DNA from: Phytophthora colocasiae
Lineage: Eukaryota > Oomycota > Peronosporomycetes > Peronosporales > Peronosporaceae
Assembly (NCBI GenBank): GCA_018806915.1
Contig: JAGKQI010000091.1
Span: forward strand, 3,162,001-3,226,000
Direction: 5' to 3'
Length of the DNA: 64,000 bases
The notes under the pieces were generated by a model that saw only the letters and a list, made by a program, of their open reading frames with translations, was not told where the DNA came from and made no database searches. How positions within the stretch are numbered: the stretch's first letter is position 1; each line of letters begins with the position of its first letter. Positions 53,438 through 64,000 of this stretch are shown in pieces. The position numbers were made by a program, and so were the translations under genes.

Positions 53438-54124
53438 TTATGCGATATCGATCTTGTTAAGGCCGTGTAGCTTGGCATCTACTTGACAGCAGTTACGGTA
53501 GATGTGGAGCTTGTATGGCGTGATCATCACCACGTCTCCTGGCTGCGGAAGTTTTGGGTCATCGATGTCCACTTTGAGTAGCGATACCGTGATGAGGAAT
53601 TGGTTCGTCTCGAAAGGGTCTTCGCGTTGCGCATGCTGGAAGCCCTGAAGTGGTTGTTATCTGTAAGTGTAGCACCGACTATTTAATTAATTAATATTGG
53701 GTTCCTTACCTGTTGCTGTTCCAGTAGAGGCTCAGGTGCCTGAAATTCGCCAAAGTAGAGCCGTAAGAAATGGAGTCCGCTGACTGTATCAGATGCGGTG
53801 CAGAGAAGCCGCGCTTTGATGCGCACGGATGCGCACACATTCTTGTCGTTGTCATCGATGTGCGTGATGAACTCCCGTAGGTCTTGTGAACAACAAGCAT
53901 ACGGTTCATTAGTATCTATGTCACTCGTTTTCGAACATAAAGAGCTGAAATTACTTGCCGTCGATAGTGTCTATAACCTTGCGTTTGTGCTTGTCGATCG
54001 AGCTTTTGAGTCTTTTTAGGGGAGACTGGTAACTTGCCGACGGTGCGAGCTGAGGACCGGCTGTCGCGTTATCCGCTATTTGGTTGTCAATGGTTTCTTT
54101 CTCTCGAGCCTTTTTTGGTGGCAT
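53438..54124 (-). CDS. Helitron-associated three-exon gene (accessory B, Helitron-2), possible ssDNA-binding-type protein
   Basis: Exons are 54124-53959, 53882-53710 and 53644-53438, totalling 546 nt and an uninterrupted 181-residue frame. The first intron uses a GC donor (GCAAGT) with a normal AG; the second is GTAAGG-CAG. Exon 1 has MPPKKAREKE and SPLKRLKSS. Exon 2 has LREFITHIDDND, VRIKARLL and LHFLRLYFGEFQAPE. Exon 3 has NQFLITVSLLKVD and PQPGDVVMITPYKLHIYRNC. Intron phases (1, then 0) and motif order are the same as in accessory A. The gene is intact although its partner Rep is broken. Family and function are unknown; a single-strand-binding OB-type protein is my inference. Confidence 0.7.
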
Positions 54125-54561
54125 CGCGTTGGACGTCAAATAGGGAGCGCAAGGCAAAGGAACTCTGTGAGCCGCTGTCACAAACTTGGTGCGGCTGCTG
54201 CTGCATGGTGCAAGACACTCGCGGTGGAACAGAGTGTTTGTCGAAGCAGGTTTTTGTGCGTTGGAAGCGAGCTTACCAGTACATCAACGTAAATGACCAG
54301 TACATCAACGTAAATGAGCTAGATCAGTACTACAACGAAGAAAACAGTAGGAGAGGCCGCTGTTGTTGAAGTCGTACCGAGTGTAGCCCTATGTGATGTT
54401 TTCATCTTGGCAAGAGCGTTGTGTCTGTGATGCCATCAACGGCTTCGATTTGAGCGTTGGCAGCTGACAACCCAGTCATCTATCGGTTGAATCGAGCTAG
54501 ATTTTAACGGAAAACCTCAACAGCTTCGGCTTGAACGTCATTCACAGTTCACCAATAAGTC

Positions 54562-57500
54562 ATGGTCTTCACTATTGAGGAACAGCGAGAGTGCCACAGA
54601 CGCGCTACTCAGCGTTACCGTGCGCGTGAGACTGCCGAGGCGAGAGATGCCAGGTTACAAAAGCAACGAGAACGGCAGCAACGAGAACGGCAGCAACGTG
54701 CCCGTATGACGGTCGGATCCAACGAAGCGCGAGAACACGTCGCTGAGCCGCAACAAAGTTGGCTAGATGGTGTTATTCCAAGATTGCATCCGGTGTCTAA
54801 TCACACCAAGGAATCGGCTCTACATCGGTTGAGGCTGAAGCTGGGCCCTTCCGGACTCGATGACGCCACATGCGCCGTGTGCGACCGCAGCAAGCTGCGT
54901 ACGTCGATGCACATGGTGGCAGTTGGCGACGATCGCGATCGCATTAATAAGATGAAGGTTCTTCTGTCCAGCGCCGATGAGCACTTGCCAACGCAATTAG
55001 CAGCCGAATACGACTGCTCGGAGCTGTTTGAATGTTTAGGCGGTATGTTGTTATCCAAGCGTGGAATACATCCATCTGGCTACGTCCAAGTGTGTCAAGA
55101 GTGCAACGCCCATTTAGCTAAGCAGTTGCTACCCAAGTTCTCCATAAAGAACGGATTCTATGTCGGCTCGCTTCCGACGCATCTCGCCAGCGCTACCTTA
55201 CCGGAACGTCTTATGACGCAGACCGTCTCAATCATCGCGGTGACACGCGTTATGCGTGGTGGTGCGCATCGGGCGATTCGTTCACACTGTCTTGCGTTCG
55301 ACTCGATGCCGGGACCCGCCGTCACACTGCTGCCTACGTCTATCCGGGACATCAGCTGCTACCGAGTCGTTTTGGCAGGTCCATTCACGACCGAGCAGCA
55401 GGCTCGAGTGCGGCAAATGCATAAAATTCGCCGCCAAGTGGTTGAGGATTTGCTTGCTTTTTACTGCGAACACAACGTCCTATACGAGAACGTCACCGTT
55501 AAATCTTCAGATCTTGCAGTCGAGGCAGTGGCGGATGACTTGATATGCGAGGCGATCGACGCCGAAGTTGATGCCAATGACGTAGATACTGAGAGTGATC
55601 GCGTCGGCAGTACTGTTGAAATTGGCGATGTCGACGGAGAGACCGACTTAGTTGAACATAGAGTAGTGTTCATTGCGGACGACCGTGAAGTCAACACACA
55701 AGGCACACCAGTTGATGCTGTTCAAGTGGTTGAGCTACCGAACCACCAAGCATCGCAACCTCAGTTTTTGGTTCGACACTCGAATCGATTTGCCAGTAAC
55801 AAGGACTTCCTGTTTGCGCGCATGTTCCCCCACCTTTTTCCGTATGGAAGAGGGCACCCGAATGAGCAGCGACGAATTCCGGTTTCCCTAGAAGCTTGTG
55901 TCCGTCACTACAGCCAATTAAGTTCCCGACAATTCGCCGTGGACGAGCTTTTCACACTCGTGAGTTTTGATCACATTACTGTCCAACGCATGTACATGCA
56001 CGTCGCACTAAAATGTCAACGAGATCCTGTCCGGTTTGAGCGGTACAGCGCCATAACTGAAGTCGCGTTGGTAGATGCGCTCAGAAAGAACGAACGAAAG
56101 CGTCAAGGTCGCACAACACCGGTACAAAATGACAACTCAAGTGCTAGTGACTTCTTGAGGACAGTCGAGCTGAGCAGTGGTATAATTTGGGGGAGCGACG
56201 CCGAGCGGGCACAGTGTCGCCGTCGCGCATTTGCATACCAGGCTCGATACGGCCTACCCGCTCTGTTTGTGACGCTCACGCCAAACGTTACCGGATCCTT
56301 CGTGATGGCGCACTACACAGGAATTTCAACAGTCGATACGCTGTTTGACGCGGATCTCGCCCAGCTGCCTACGTGGTCGGCACTCCACAGCGCGGGTTTG
56401 CGCAACGATGTAGCATCTGCCCGCTTGTTCATGCACAATATGGATGCATTCATCGAGCATGTGCTCGGTGTCCCTCCAACGAAGATGAAGGGTAAGGCGT
56501 TTGATGGCCTTTTCGGCGATGTCAAAGCCTATTTCGGCATGGTCGAAACGCAGGGAGGAGGGACGTTGCACGCTCACTTCCTCGTATGGATCGTTGGAGC
56601 CCCACCGAACACGGAGGCATTTGGACGAGCGACGACCAAGTACGGCGACCAGTACTTCCGCGACATCGCCACCTACGCCGATAGCATTGTCACCACGTCC
56701 TTGCCGCTTGACATAGCGACTTCATGCTGCCAGTCATGCGGACACTCTCCGGCTGACTTGCAGGAGCTACCGATACCGCCAGAGGCGTACGAGACGAGAA
56801 CCCGAACGCGGGTCGAGGCAGTTTTCGGGCAGAGCCTCTGCTTGTCCAGTGTCCTCAATGCTCCACAAAGATGAGCTCCCAACATGCGGCGCATTCTACT
56901 CCAACATCAACTCAACTGTCGAGGTAGTGTTGGTGCCGCGAAAGTTGCTGTCTTTCGACGAGATATGCTGTTGGCCACAAGAGATTGTGTTGAAGACACA
57001 TACGGTGAGTACATGCGTGCTCTCAATGAAGTGCCTTGTCGTCATGAACAGCGAGAAGACGATGTCTTCCGCAACGACAAAGTAGCTCAAGCTGTCATGA
57101 TGCTGCCGCCTTCGATCGAGGATGAGCGTTGGGATTCCAAGACTGTTGCATTCGCGATATCCATGCTTGTGTTCATGGTAAATCTCCACTGGTGGTCGCA
57201 CGTCGGTAGCTGCTTTAAGACCAGCCGTGCATCCTCTCCAGGACACTGCCGGTATCGATTCTCTCGAGAGCGAGGTCCTAGCACATCGTGCACAAAAGCT
57301 GGTGTCATTCTTGAGCGACGAGTACCGTTTGAATACGTCAACGGCTACAATGCCAGCATGATGCTAGCGTTTAAGTCGAATCACGACGTTCAAGTGCTTA
57401 TCGGTGGCTTGGAGGCTATCCTGCGCATATATTACGTCACCAAGTACGTATCAAAGATGCAGAAAATAGTCGATTCAGTCACGGCTGTAGCTTTAGCGGC

Positions 57501-60477
57501 TTTCAAGCGACGAGAACTTCGAGAGCTGCAGACACAGATGTTGCACGAGGACGCCTCAATCGTTGGCCGTAGACGCGTAGCATCCATGGCATTCTCGCTG
57601 ACCAATCGACGCGAGATCGCGGGGCCACTCGCTGCACTTTATCTACTGCGTGGGTCGTGCGCGTATGAGCGTATCTTGCACAGTTCTCCCACTCCTCGAC
57701 GTTATGCGCGAGTTAATTCAGAACGACACTCATTCATGCAACCTTGTGGAGCTCCGAGAAGGCGGGTCCAACATCACCTTCCGTGCAGCTTCCTTCCTCG
57801 ACGACTATATGTTCCGGCCAGCGTCGCTAGACAATAAGTGCCTGTACGAATTTGTTATGACGTGCTTTCGCCGCAAGCAATCCAAGTCGACGCCAAAGTC
57901 TGAATTGTTTTTGACCGGCCATCCTCTCTGTAGTACACATTGTATTGGTCATCACAAAACAGAAGCAGTCCCAGTCATTACGGGTGTCCACATGCCATAC
58001 CTGGACTCCGACACGCCTCTCGAGCTCGTCATCAAGCGCGCCCAGTGCGCATTGGTGCTGTTTAAACCATTTCGTAGCGTTCTGGATCTCGTCAGTGATC
58101 AGGCTAGCGATACTGCATGGAGCGATGCATACTTCCAGTGGGAACCAACGCGAACGTATTTCGTCCGCGAAATCATGGCTAACATGGACGACTACTATCA
58201 TACCACAATACTAGCACAGGAAGATGGACAATTCGGTAGTAACAAGCTAGCCAACGAACATGATAGTGACGAGATCTTTGGAACCCGCGACATCGTCGAT
58301 GGCGCAACAGGCAGTATGCAGTGCGACAGCGAGGCGGCTACTGGTGGCGGGAGGACCGACGAGTTCTGCCAGGTTTTCACTGATGAAGCGGATTCTACAA
58401 TAGCAGATGACGGCTCGAGACTGCCGATCTTTCCGACCGTAGGGACGGGTTCATTGTTATCGAGTATCGTCCACCGAGAACTGCTAACTAAAACCGCTGA
58501 AAGAACGGTTCGCGTAGCTGTTGAGCTCGGTAGTCATGAGCACACGTTGGGATTGTCTGTGAGGGAGTTGCAGGAATGGGTCAAGGATTCGGCGACAGAC
58601 GAAGTCGAGCCTTCCCCGAGCAACCGCCCACGTCAAGAACGGTCCGCTGACGTAATAGAGCTTATTCAGCGTGCGCTAAAGTCAGAACATGAGTGGTTCC
58701 CACCGAAGCAGCAGCCAGGTCGTCTACCACCAATACGCCCGTATCCTACCATAAGCGACGTTGCAACTGTATTCACGCTCAATTGGCGCCAGCATGTTGC
58801 ATTCTCTTTCTCGATGGCAGCCGCGCTACTTCGACGCTTTGAGCAGCAAGAGCTTGCCAATGCTAACGAGTCGGTTGGATATCGTTCCTGCGAATTCAAA
58901 TCGCGACTACGGGACGATCAACTTCTCATGTTCCTTGGTGGTGCCGGTGGCACCGGTAAGAGTCGTGTCATCGTTGCCGTCAGTGCGTTCTGCTCAGGCT
59001 GGCACCGCAGCAACACTATGGTAAAAGCTGCACTGACCGGGAAAGCAGCGACACTCATCAGTGGCCGCACGCTAGTAAGTTTTCTTGTTCGACTGGAGCA
59101 CGCAATCATAGAGAAAACATTCGCCCCACTCGATCTGCTGGTCATCGACGAAATTTCTATGATGAGCAAGAGTGAATGGCTCAAACTTGACAAACTGCTT
59201 CGCCGATATATGCAAATGGAGAACGTCCGATTTGGAGGCGTTCACATCGTTATGGTCGGCGATTTTCTGCAGATGCCACCCGTAAAATCAGATCCGATCT
59301 ACCTAGATCCCATCGACAAGACGAAACCTAGCACCATTGATGTAGGAGGCTTTGAGCTCTGGCGCACAATAACAACGGTTGTGATCCTCGATGAATCTGT
59401 ACGTTTCCGCGACGATCCAGAGTGGGGAGAGGGCTGTCGGAACGCTCGCGTGGGGCACTGGACGCCAGAGTTCGTTGCTATGATCAATACCCGCGTTGTA
59501 CATTGTACGCACGGGAGTGGCAATGACCAACATATTCAAGAACCCGTTGGGCCCACTGCAGTGTTCGTCACACCGGAGAACACATCGCGGTTGGCGATCA
59601 ACAACAACGCATTCATAAAGGAGACCGCGGAAATACTTTCGAACGATACCTATCCAATTCGTGTGGTAGCAAATTTTAAAGGAGCGCTTAATGGCCTCAG
59701 CCGGAGCGATCTCTCTTACGTCCTCGGTCTTCCAGACAATAAATTCGGCCGGATGGCTCCATATCTGGACCTGGTGTACGGAATGCCCATTCAGCTGACG
59801 CAGAATGTCGCCACGGCAAAAGGCGTTGCAAACGGTACGCTTGGGACCCTCGAGTACGTTCACTTTTCCGCGGGCACCCATACTATTCTATACTATTCCG
59901 GCTCATTCGTGACGGCGCAACTTCCACAGTAGCCCAGCTGCCGAGTCAAGCTCCTGACTACGCTCTCGTTCGCGTTCCGAGACCACAGGCCGTCCCCATT
60001 CGTCCTGGGCTTGACCCCGAACTATTTCCGGTGTTTTATGCCACGCAAGCGTACACGAAAACCACTATCAAACTCGCGCCAGGGCCAGGAGGACATCCGC
60101 GATACGTCAAGGTGCGTCCGCAGCAGTTTCCTTTTGTGTGTGCAGTTAGCTCGACTGTATACAAAGTCCAAGGGGAATCACTGCAGTCCATGGTTGTAAT
60201 GGACTGGAAATCGAAACAGGCGCTCATCAACAAACCGCAACAAACATATTTACTTGTGTCACGGGTTACGTCTCGGAACGGATTGATTGCGCTAACGCCA
60301 GTGACACCAGAGCTTGTAGAGTGGTCGAAGCCGCCGGCTCACGCACTCCGCGAAGAAGGCCGCCTCAACAACCTCAGCAACGCCACATTGGCAAAATTCC
60401 ACGATGCGGCGCCAGTTAATTCGACGGTCCAAAGTCCCGATGAAGGAGATCCCCAACCCCGAAATGAAGTTTCATAA
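54562..60477 (+). pseudogene. Helitron-2 Rep/helicase, at least four frameshifts
   Basis: The ATG at 54562 starts MVFTIEEQRECHRRATQRYR and the frame is open to 56874. It contains MFPHLFPYGRGH and the HUH motif GTLHAHFLVW. Compensating shifts lie at about 56830 and 56889, around the conserved LxCPQC zinc pair, which is only readable in another frame. A further shift lies near 57670 and another near 59890. The tyrosine motif is YYVTKYVSK (about 57430). The helicase has GAGGTGKS, LLVIDEISMM, VGDFLQMPPV and TVYKVQGESLQSMVVMD. The protein end at 60477 is in frame with this last part. Domain order and spacing match Helitron-1, which lacks these shifts. It is a dead copy, although most codons remain conserved. 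Confidence 0.85.
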
Positions 60478-61620
60478 ATGAAATAACGAGCGATCGAAAT
60501 TGTATCTTGCTTGACTTGACTCCTCACCACGAAAACAATCAACCGGCTACGTCAACCTGAAAGTGTGCAGCAATGTTACTATCGCGAGCTGAACGACTGA
60601 ATTGACACCGCTGAACGGAAACACTTTCATCGGAGCGAAACCCCTATTCATTTACTCCCACGTCGAAAAAATACAGACCTCGAGTCTAAAGTACATGTAG
60701 AACTTCCGCACTTGACAAGATGTCACCAGTGTGTAGTAAAATCGTTTCAGGCTTCGATGTGGACAATACCGCCCTGGGCGCCTTCATCATGCCGAAAATC
60801 CACCCACAAGACATAAGAACAGCCCCCAGACTTACGTAATGGAGCTGCTCACGTACAAAGACCAGAAAGAGCAAAGCCACTCATGGATACAGGAGCGACG
60901 CCGCCGGTTGGCTGAGCCAACGACCCCGGTATTTCTAGTGCCATGGTCAAATGCACAGCCAAGCAATCCACGCTGGTGCCTGAAAACTTGCGAGAGGGGT
61001 AAGACCGCCGCTACAAAAGTCGCCGCTTACAACGCATATCGACGCAAACGCAAGATGAGCCCCAGGCACACGGATGGCTTCACCACCTACTTCTACCAGA
61101 GCCACCTCACGCCGCACTGATGCCAGCTCCCAGACACATCAAACCTGCACGATGGAGCTGCTAACGTTCACACCCTGTAGTTGACCCTCACAGAACCTCT
61201 CCAACCATCCTCCTGCACCAGTGGTCCATGAGAGTCGCGGCCCACACGCACAGCACTAAGTCGCCAGGAAACATAATGAGCTCCACGAAAAAGTTGAAAG
61301 AGCCTACGCGTGAACGTCGTCATTAGATGCTTAGGGCGCTCTAGTTCCCTGAAGCAAATCAATCACACATCAAATAATCAAAAGCACCCAGACCTGTTGG
61401 TCTGTGCACCACCAGCCAACACTTCACCCACTCCCCGGTACACCCTCCGAGGCCAGCCCACTCTTAAACGACCCGAAGTACGCCAACTAGGCAGGCCAGC
61501 AGTCGGAGTACCTGGTACTCCTGGCAGCGGGCGAAACGTCGACTGAGAGAAAAGCAGAGGTGGTCTTTATCGACCAATCAAGTGTCGACCAAAAAATGTT
61601 CAATTGCATATGTAGTTTTG
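60478..61620. other. Helitron-2 3' flank, no confirmed gene
   Basis: A 94-codon frame at 60839-61120 (begins MELLTYKDQKEQSHSWIQER) is unrecognised and weakly coding-like. A hairpin GGAGTACC/GGTACTCC at 61506-61522 is followed by CTGA 20 nt later, which could be a Helitron 3' end but the spacing is not canonical. Confidence 0.35.
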
Positions 61621-62005
61621 GGCGGCATCTTACCTAACACGTAGGCTTTCTAGCGATATGGCGTTGGCTGGAACCTTTAGTGGTCATGTAGGCGTAGCTA
61701 TAGAGACATTAAACGCATGAAATAACACAGTATTAGTGACACAATCGACAGAAACACACATCCAGTCAAACGTACCTTCAGGCGGCATCTTACCTAACAC
61801 GTAGGCTTTCTAGCGATATGCCGTTGGCTGGAACCTTTAGTGGTCATGTAGGCGTAGCTATAGAGACATTAAACGCATGAAATAACACAGTATTAGTGAC
61901 ACAATCGACAGAAACACACATCCAGTCAAACGTACCTTCAGGCGGCATCTTACCTAACACGTAGGCTTTCTAGCGATATGCCGTTGGCTGGAACCTTTAG
62001 TGGTC
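61621..62005. repeat. 160-bp tandem repeat, 2.4 copies
   Basis: GGCGGCATCTTACCTAACAC begins units at 61621, 61781 and 61941. The first two units are virtually identical and the third is cut off near 62005, close to the Tc1 element. No coding capacity is apparent. Confidence 0.95.
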
Positions 62006-62095
62006 GTGCAAAGACGCCCCACCTGACGGCGGTTGTCCGAAGGTCGTTCGATCACAAACGCGCCGCACTACCCCCAACGATAGTTCTTCGAACTA

Positions 62096-63570
62096 CAGCG
62101 GGTAGATTAAATGAGCGCCCACCCGAAAATTCATTTGATTCTGTATTGATTTTATGTTCCATACAAAAATGCAGTCAAACTAAATGTTGAAGTTCATCTT
62201 GAAGCACCTTTTCAATACTTGGTGTGGCCCCCAATGCTGTCACGCACAGCTTGAAGACGCTTAGGCATAGACAAAACTGCATTAGCCACTACGCCGTCGT
62301 CAATGTTGGCCCAAATGCTGCGCAGTTTCACTTTCAGATCCTCAATCGAGGTCGCAGGGGATTTGTTCAGTTCCCGCTTCATGATGTACCAAATGTTTTC
62401 AATCGGGTTCAAGTCTGGGCTCTGTGGAGGGTGTCCTAGGGAAATTAAACGTAGCTCACGAAGACAGCTACTTGTCATTTTGGCTCGATGCGCTGGTGCA
62501 TTGTCTTGAACGAACAGAGTCTCTCCCTTTAGCCCTAAAAATTGCTTTGTCAGTGGAATCTCATAGCGGAGTAACCGTCGATAGTAGTCACCCGTTACAG
62601 ATTCGTTACAGAAGTGCAAAAGCCCCACGCCATCTGCGGTGATAGAGCTCCAGACCATGAGGGACTTCCGGCTTGATTTAAACGTGGGAACCACGCACCT
62701 TGTATCGAAAGCCTCATGAGGCCGTCTCCAAACCGAAACCCGACCTGACGTGCCGTGCAACTCAACACAAGCCTCATCGCTGAACAAAACCCTCCTCCAG
62801 AAGAGCGGCGACACCGTGCCGAACCTCTTTGCGTAGGCCAGCCGCTGGCGGCGATGCATAGGACTCAGGTACGGTTTTTTTCGGGCAGAGCGTCCATGAA
62901 GCCCAACTTCGCGAATTCGATCTCGGACGAGATCGGTAGACACCGGTTGACCAATGTCCTCGGACACTTGGGCAGCAATCACTGCAGCACTGACGAAGCG
63001 GTTCTTCTCAACTTCTCTAATGATACGTCGGTCTTGACGAGAGTCGGTAAGGCGAGGTCTGCCTGGGCGTGGAATCAGCTTTGAGCGACCATGCTTCTTC
63101 GTGTAGGCGATGATGGTGCGAACACTTCGCCTTGGCATTACAAGATGCGAACTAATCTTTCTTGAACTGCATCCTTGCTTCCACTTGATAATAACCCGTC
63201 TGCGGAGGTCTTCAGAGTACTGCCGCCTTCGAATTGGCGCCATTGCAGGCAAATTGAGAAGTGAGAGGCATGACACTCAAAAAGTTAGTTTTTCGGGTAA
63301 CATTCGTGTAACATTCGGGATTTGTTACAAAAGCTAAGTATAAAACCTAACTGCATTATAGCCATTGCCTCACGATTAGCTGCTGAGATTATTGGCGGAA
63401 CCGTAGCGCAGTCCACCAATCAAATTAAAGCGAATCCGTTGGGGAAAACGATCCCGTGTTGTTTGCGCATCCAATGTCGTTTGTTTCGTTTCAATCGAAG
63501 CAATATTGAAGTCGCTATGATTGAAAATGTGCTTCAGTTTGGGGTGGGCGCTCATTTAATCTACCCGCTG
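62096..63570. mobile_element. Tc1-type transposon with perfect 29-bp TIRs and TA target duplication
   Basis: The left TIR 62096-62124 (begins CAGCGGGTAGATTAAATGAG) is the exact reverse complement of 63542-63570. TA flanks both ends (62094-62095, 63571-63572). The element is 1,475 bp and holds a single transposase gene on the minus strand. Confidence 0.95.
62212..63243 (-). CDS. Tc1/mariner DD34E transposase, apparently intact
   Basis: This is a 343-residue frame from the ATG at 63243 (MAPIRRRQYSEDLRRRVIIK). I chose this start because the codon further upstream is GTG and 343 residues is the normal Tc1 length. The N-terminus carries the two helix-turn-helix DNA-binding motifs, with the GRPR linker (residues about 61-64). 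The catalytic triad is D156 (LFSDEACVEL), D247 (FVQDNAPAH) and E282 (SPDLNPIENIW), with 34 residues between the last two as expected of Tc1. It would bind the TIRs and cut and paste the element at TA. No stop or shift is seen, and the TIRs are perfect, so the copy may be young or active. Confidence 0.95.
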   Translation of the reverse strand: MAPIRRRQYSEDLRRRVIIKWKQGCSSRKISSHLVMPRRSVRTIIAYTKKHGRSKLIPRPGRPRLTDSRQDRRIIREVEKNRFVSAAVIAAQVSEDIGQPVSTDLVRDRIREVGLHGRSARKKPYLSPMHRRQRLAYAKRFGTVSPLFWRRVLFSDEACVELHGTSGRVSVWRRPHEAFDTRCVVPTFKSSRKSLMVWSSITADGVGLLHFCNESVTGDYYRRLLRYEIPLTKQFLGLKGETLFVQDNAPAHRAKMTSSCLRELRLISLGHPPQSPDLNPIENIWYIMKRELNKSPATSIEDLKVKLRSIWANIDDGVVANAVLSMPKRLQAVRDSIGGHTKY

Positions 63571-63587
63571 TACGAATAACATATAAA

Positions 63588-63725
63588 TTGTTCGTCCTCC
63601 AGCCAGATCACTCCGAGTTTATCAAGGTGAAATCGAGAATTTAGGTGAGGATCCAGCGTCCATTGTTGCTCTAGGGACAAATGCGTGTTTCGACACGTGA
63701 GCTTCTGGTCTTGGAACCAGGTCTC
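63588..63725 (+). pseudogene. Fragment of the multicopy hypothetical family
   Basis: CGAAATCGAGAATTT-type sequence here (GTGAAATCGAGAATTTAGG) and the following CAGCGTCCATTGTTGCTC match 16425-16560 in relic B closely. Indels and stops break the frame. It lies just outside the Tc1 element. Confidence 0.55.
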
Positions 63726-63776
63726 CAAAAACACTTCTCACAAGGATAAACTACATACATATATGTATTCGTGTTT

Positions 63777-64000
63777 AAAAACAATGTCTGCGCACGGGAA
63801 TCGTAGGGTTTCTCTACCCAACAGGCGAACGATTCACCGGAGATCCGCCCACTGGCGAAGAGTCTGGTTCTGTTTCATTTGTACGCTTCCGTAGTAATCG
63901 AAAGAACGCTCGAGCCACTGCAAAAGGTACGCGAGCCACCGGTGATACTGGCTGCGAGGATGTCATTGGTGGTGAAGGAAGGACATTTTTTAGTGGTTCA
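63777..64000 (+). other. Reading frame open to the right window edge
   Basis: From about 63777 one frame is free of stops to position 64000 (contains GFLYPTGERFTGDPPTGEES, then VSFVRFRSNRKN). It may be the start of an exon continuing outside the window. No family was recognised, and chance cannot be excluded at this length. Confidence 0.25.

Larger units (their letters stand above)
53438..60477. mobile_element. Helitron-2: decayed Rep/helicase with intact divergent three-exon gene
   Basis: The layout is the same as Helitron-1: accessory gene on the minus strand, Rep/helicase on the plus strand, starts 437 bp apart. The protein sequences are clearly homologous but well diverged from Helitron-1. 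Terminal TC and CTRR signatures were not located, so the limits are those of the genes. Confidence 0.8.

Noticed and set aside
61506..61546. Hairpin plus CTGA as the 3' terminus of Helitron-2
   Set aside because: The hairpin-to-CTRR distance (about 20 nt) is longer than usual and no matching end was found for Helitron-1, so I did not set a boundary.

Overview
The window looks like the repeat-rich genome of an oomycete, most probably a Phytophthora-like Peronosporalean. This is an inference from four things: host-type genes interrupted by Helitrons, Ty3/Gypsy elements and a Tc1 element; short introns with GTRNGT donors; a multicopy hypothetical family that I associate with these genomes; and the absence of any bacterial operon structure or ribosome binding sites. 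I saw no rRNA, tRNA or CRISPR array.

Layout. 1-2.1 kb: an OSCA/CSC1-type channel gene on the minus strand that runs off the left edge. 2.8-15.3 kb: an APC-family permease gene followed by a tandem array of about 3.45-kb units. Each unit carries the permease without its 5' end, a minus-strand gene of the hypothetical family (here read as a possible Uma2/PD-(D/E)XK-like protein) and a scrap of an acyltransferase gene. 15.4-20.3 kb: decayed copies of the hypothetical family, the frameshifted parent acyltransferase, and a UbiA/MenA-like membrane protein gene. 20.6-28 kb: repeat debris, including an inverted-repeat element, strong hairpins, a Helitron relic and frameshifted gene fragments. 28.4-43.6 kb: Helitron-1 (Rep/helicase plus a divergent three-exon gene), with a young Gypsy element (Gypsy-1, 35198-43558, target duplication CAATG) inside the end of its helicase reading frame. 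44.6-52.2 kb: a second Gypsy element (Gypsy-2, target duplication AGTAG). 53.4-60.5 kb: Helitron-2, with the same divergent gene but a frameshifted Rep/helicase. 61.6-63.6 kb: a 160-bp tandem repeat and an apparently intact Tc1 element with 29-bp terminal inverted repeats and TA flanks.

Main discoveries. (1) Gypsy-1 is tiled almost end to end with short near-perfect hairpins, through LTR, gag, pol and an antisense reading frame; Gypsy-2 shows the pattern more weakly. (2) Both Gypsy elements carry the same -1 frameshift cassette at the gag-pol junction: a slippery heptamer, 8 nt of spacer, and a stem that contains the gag stop codon, with a covarying base pair. (3) Both Helitrons keep a divergently transcribed, three-exon gene of about 180-190 codons that I cannot name but suspect encodes a small single-strand-DNA-binding-type protein. 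A third Helitron relic keeps the same head-to-head layout. (4) The permease array shows gene-conversion mosaics.
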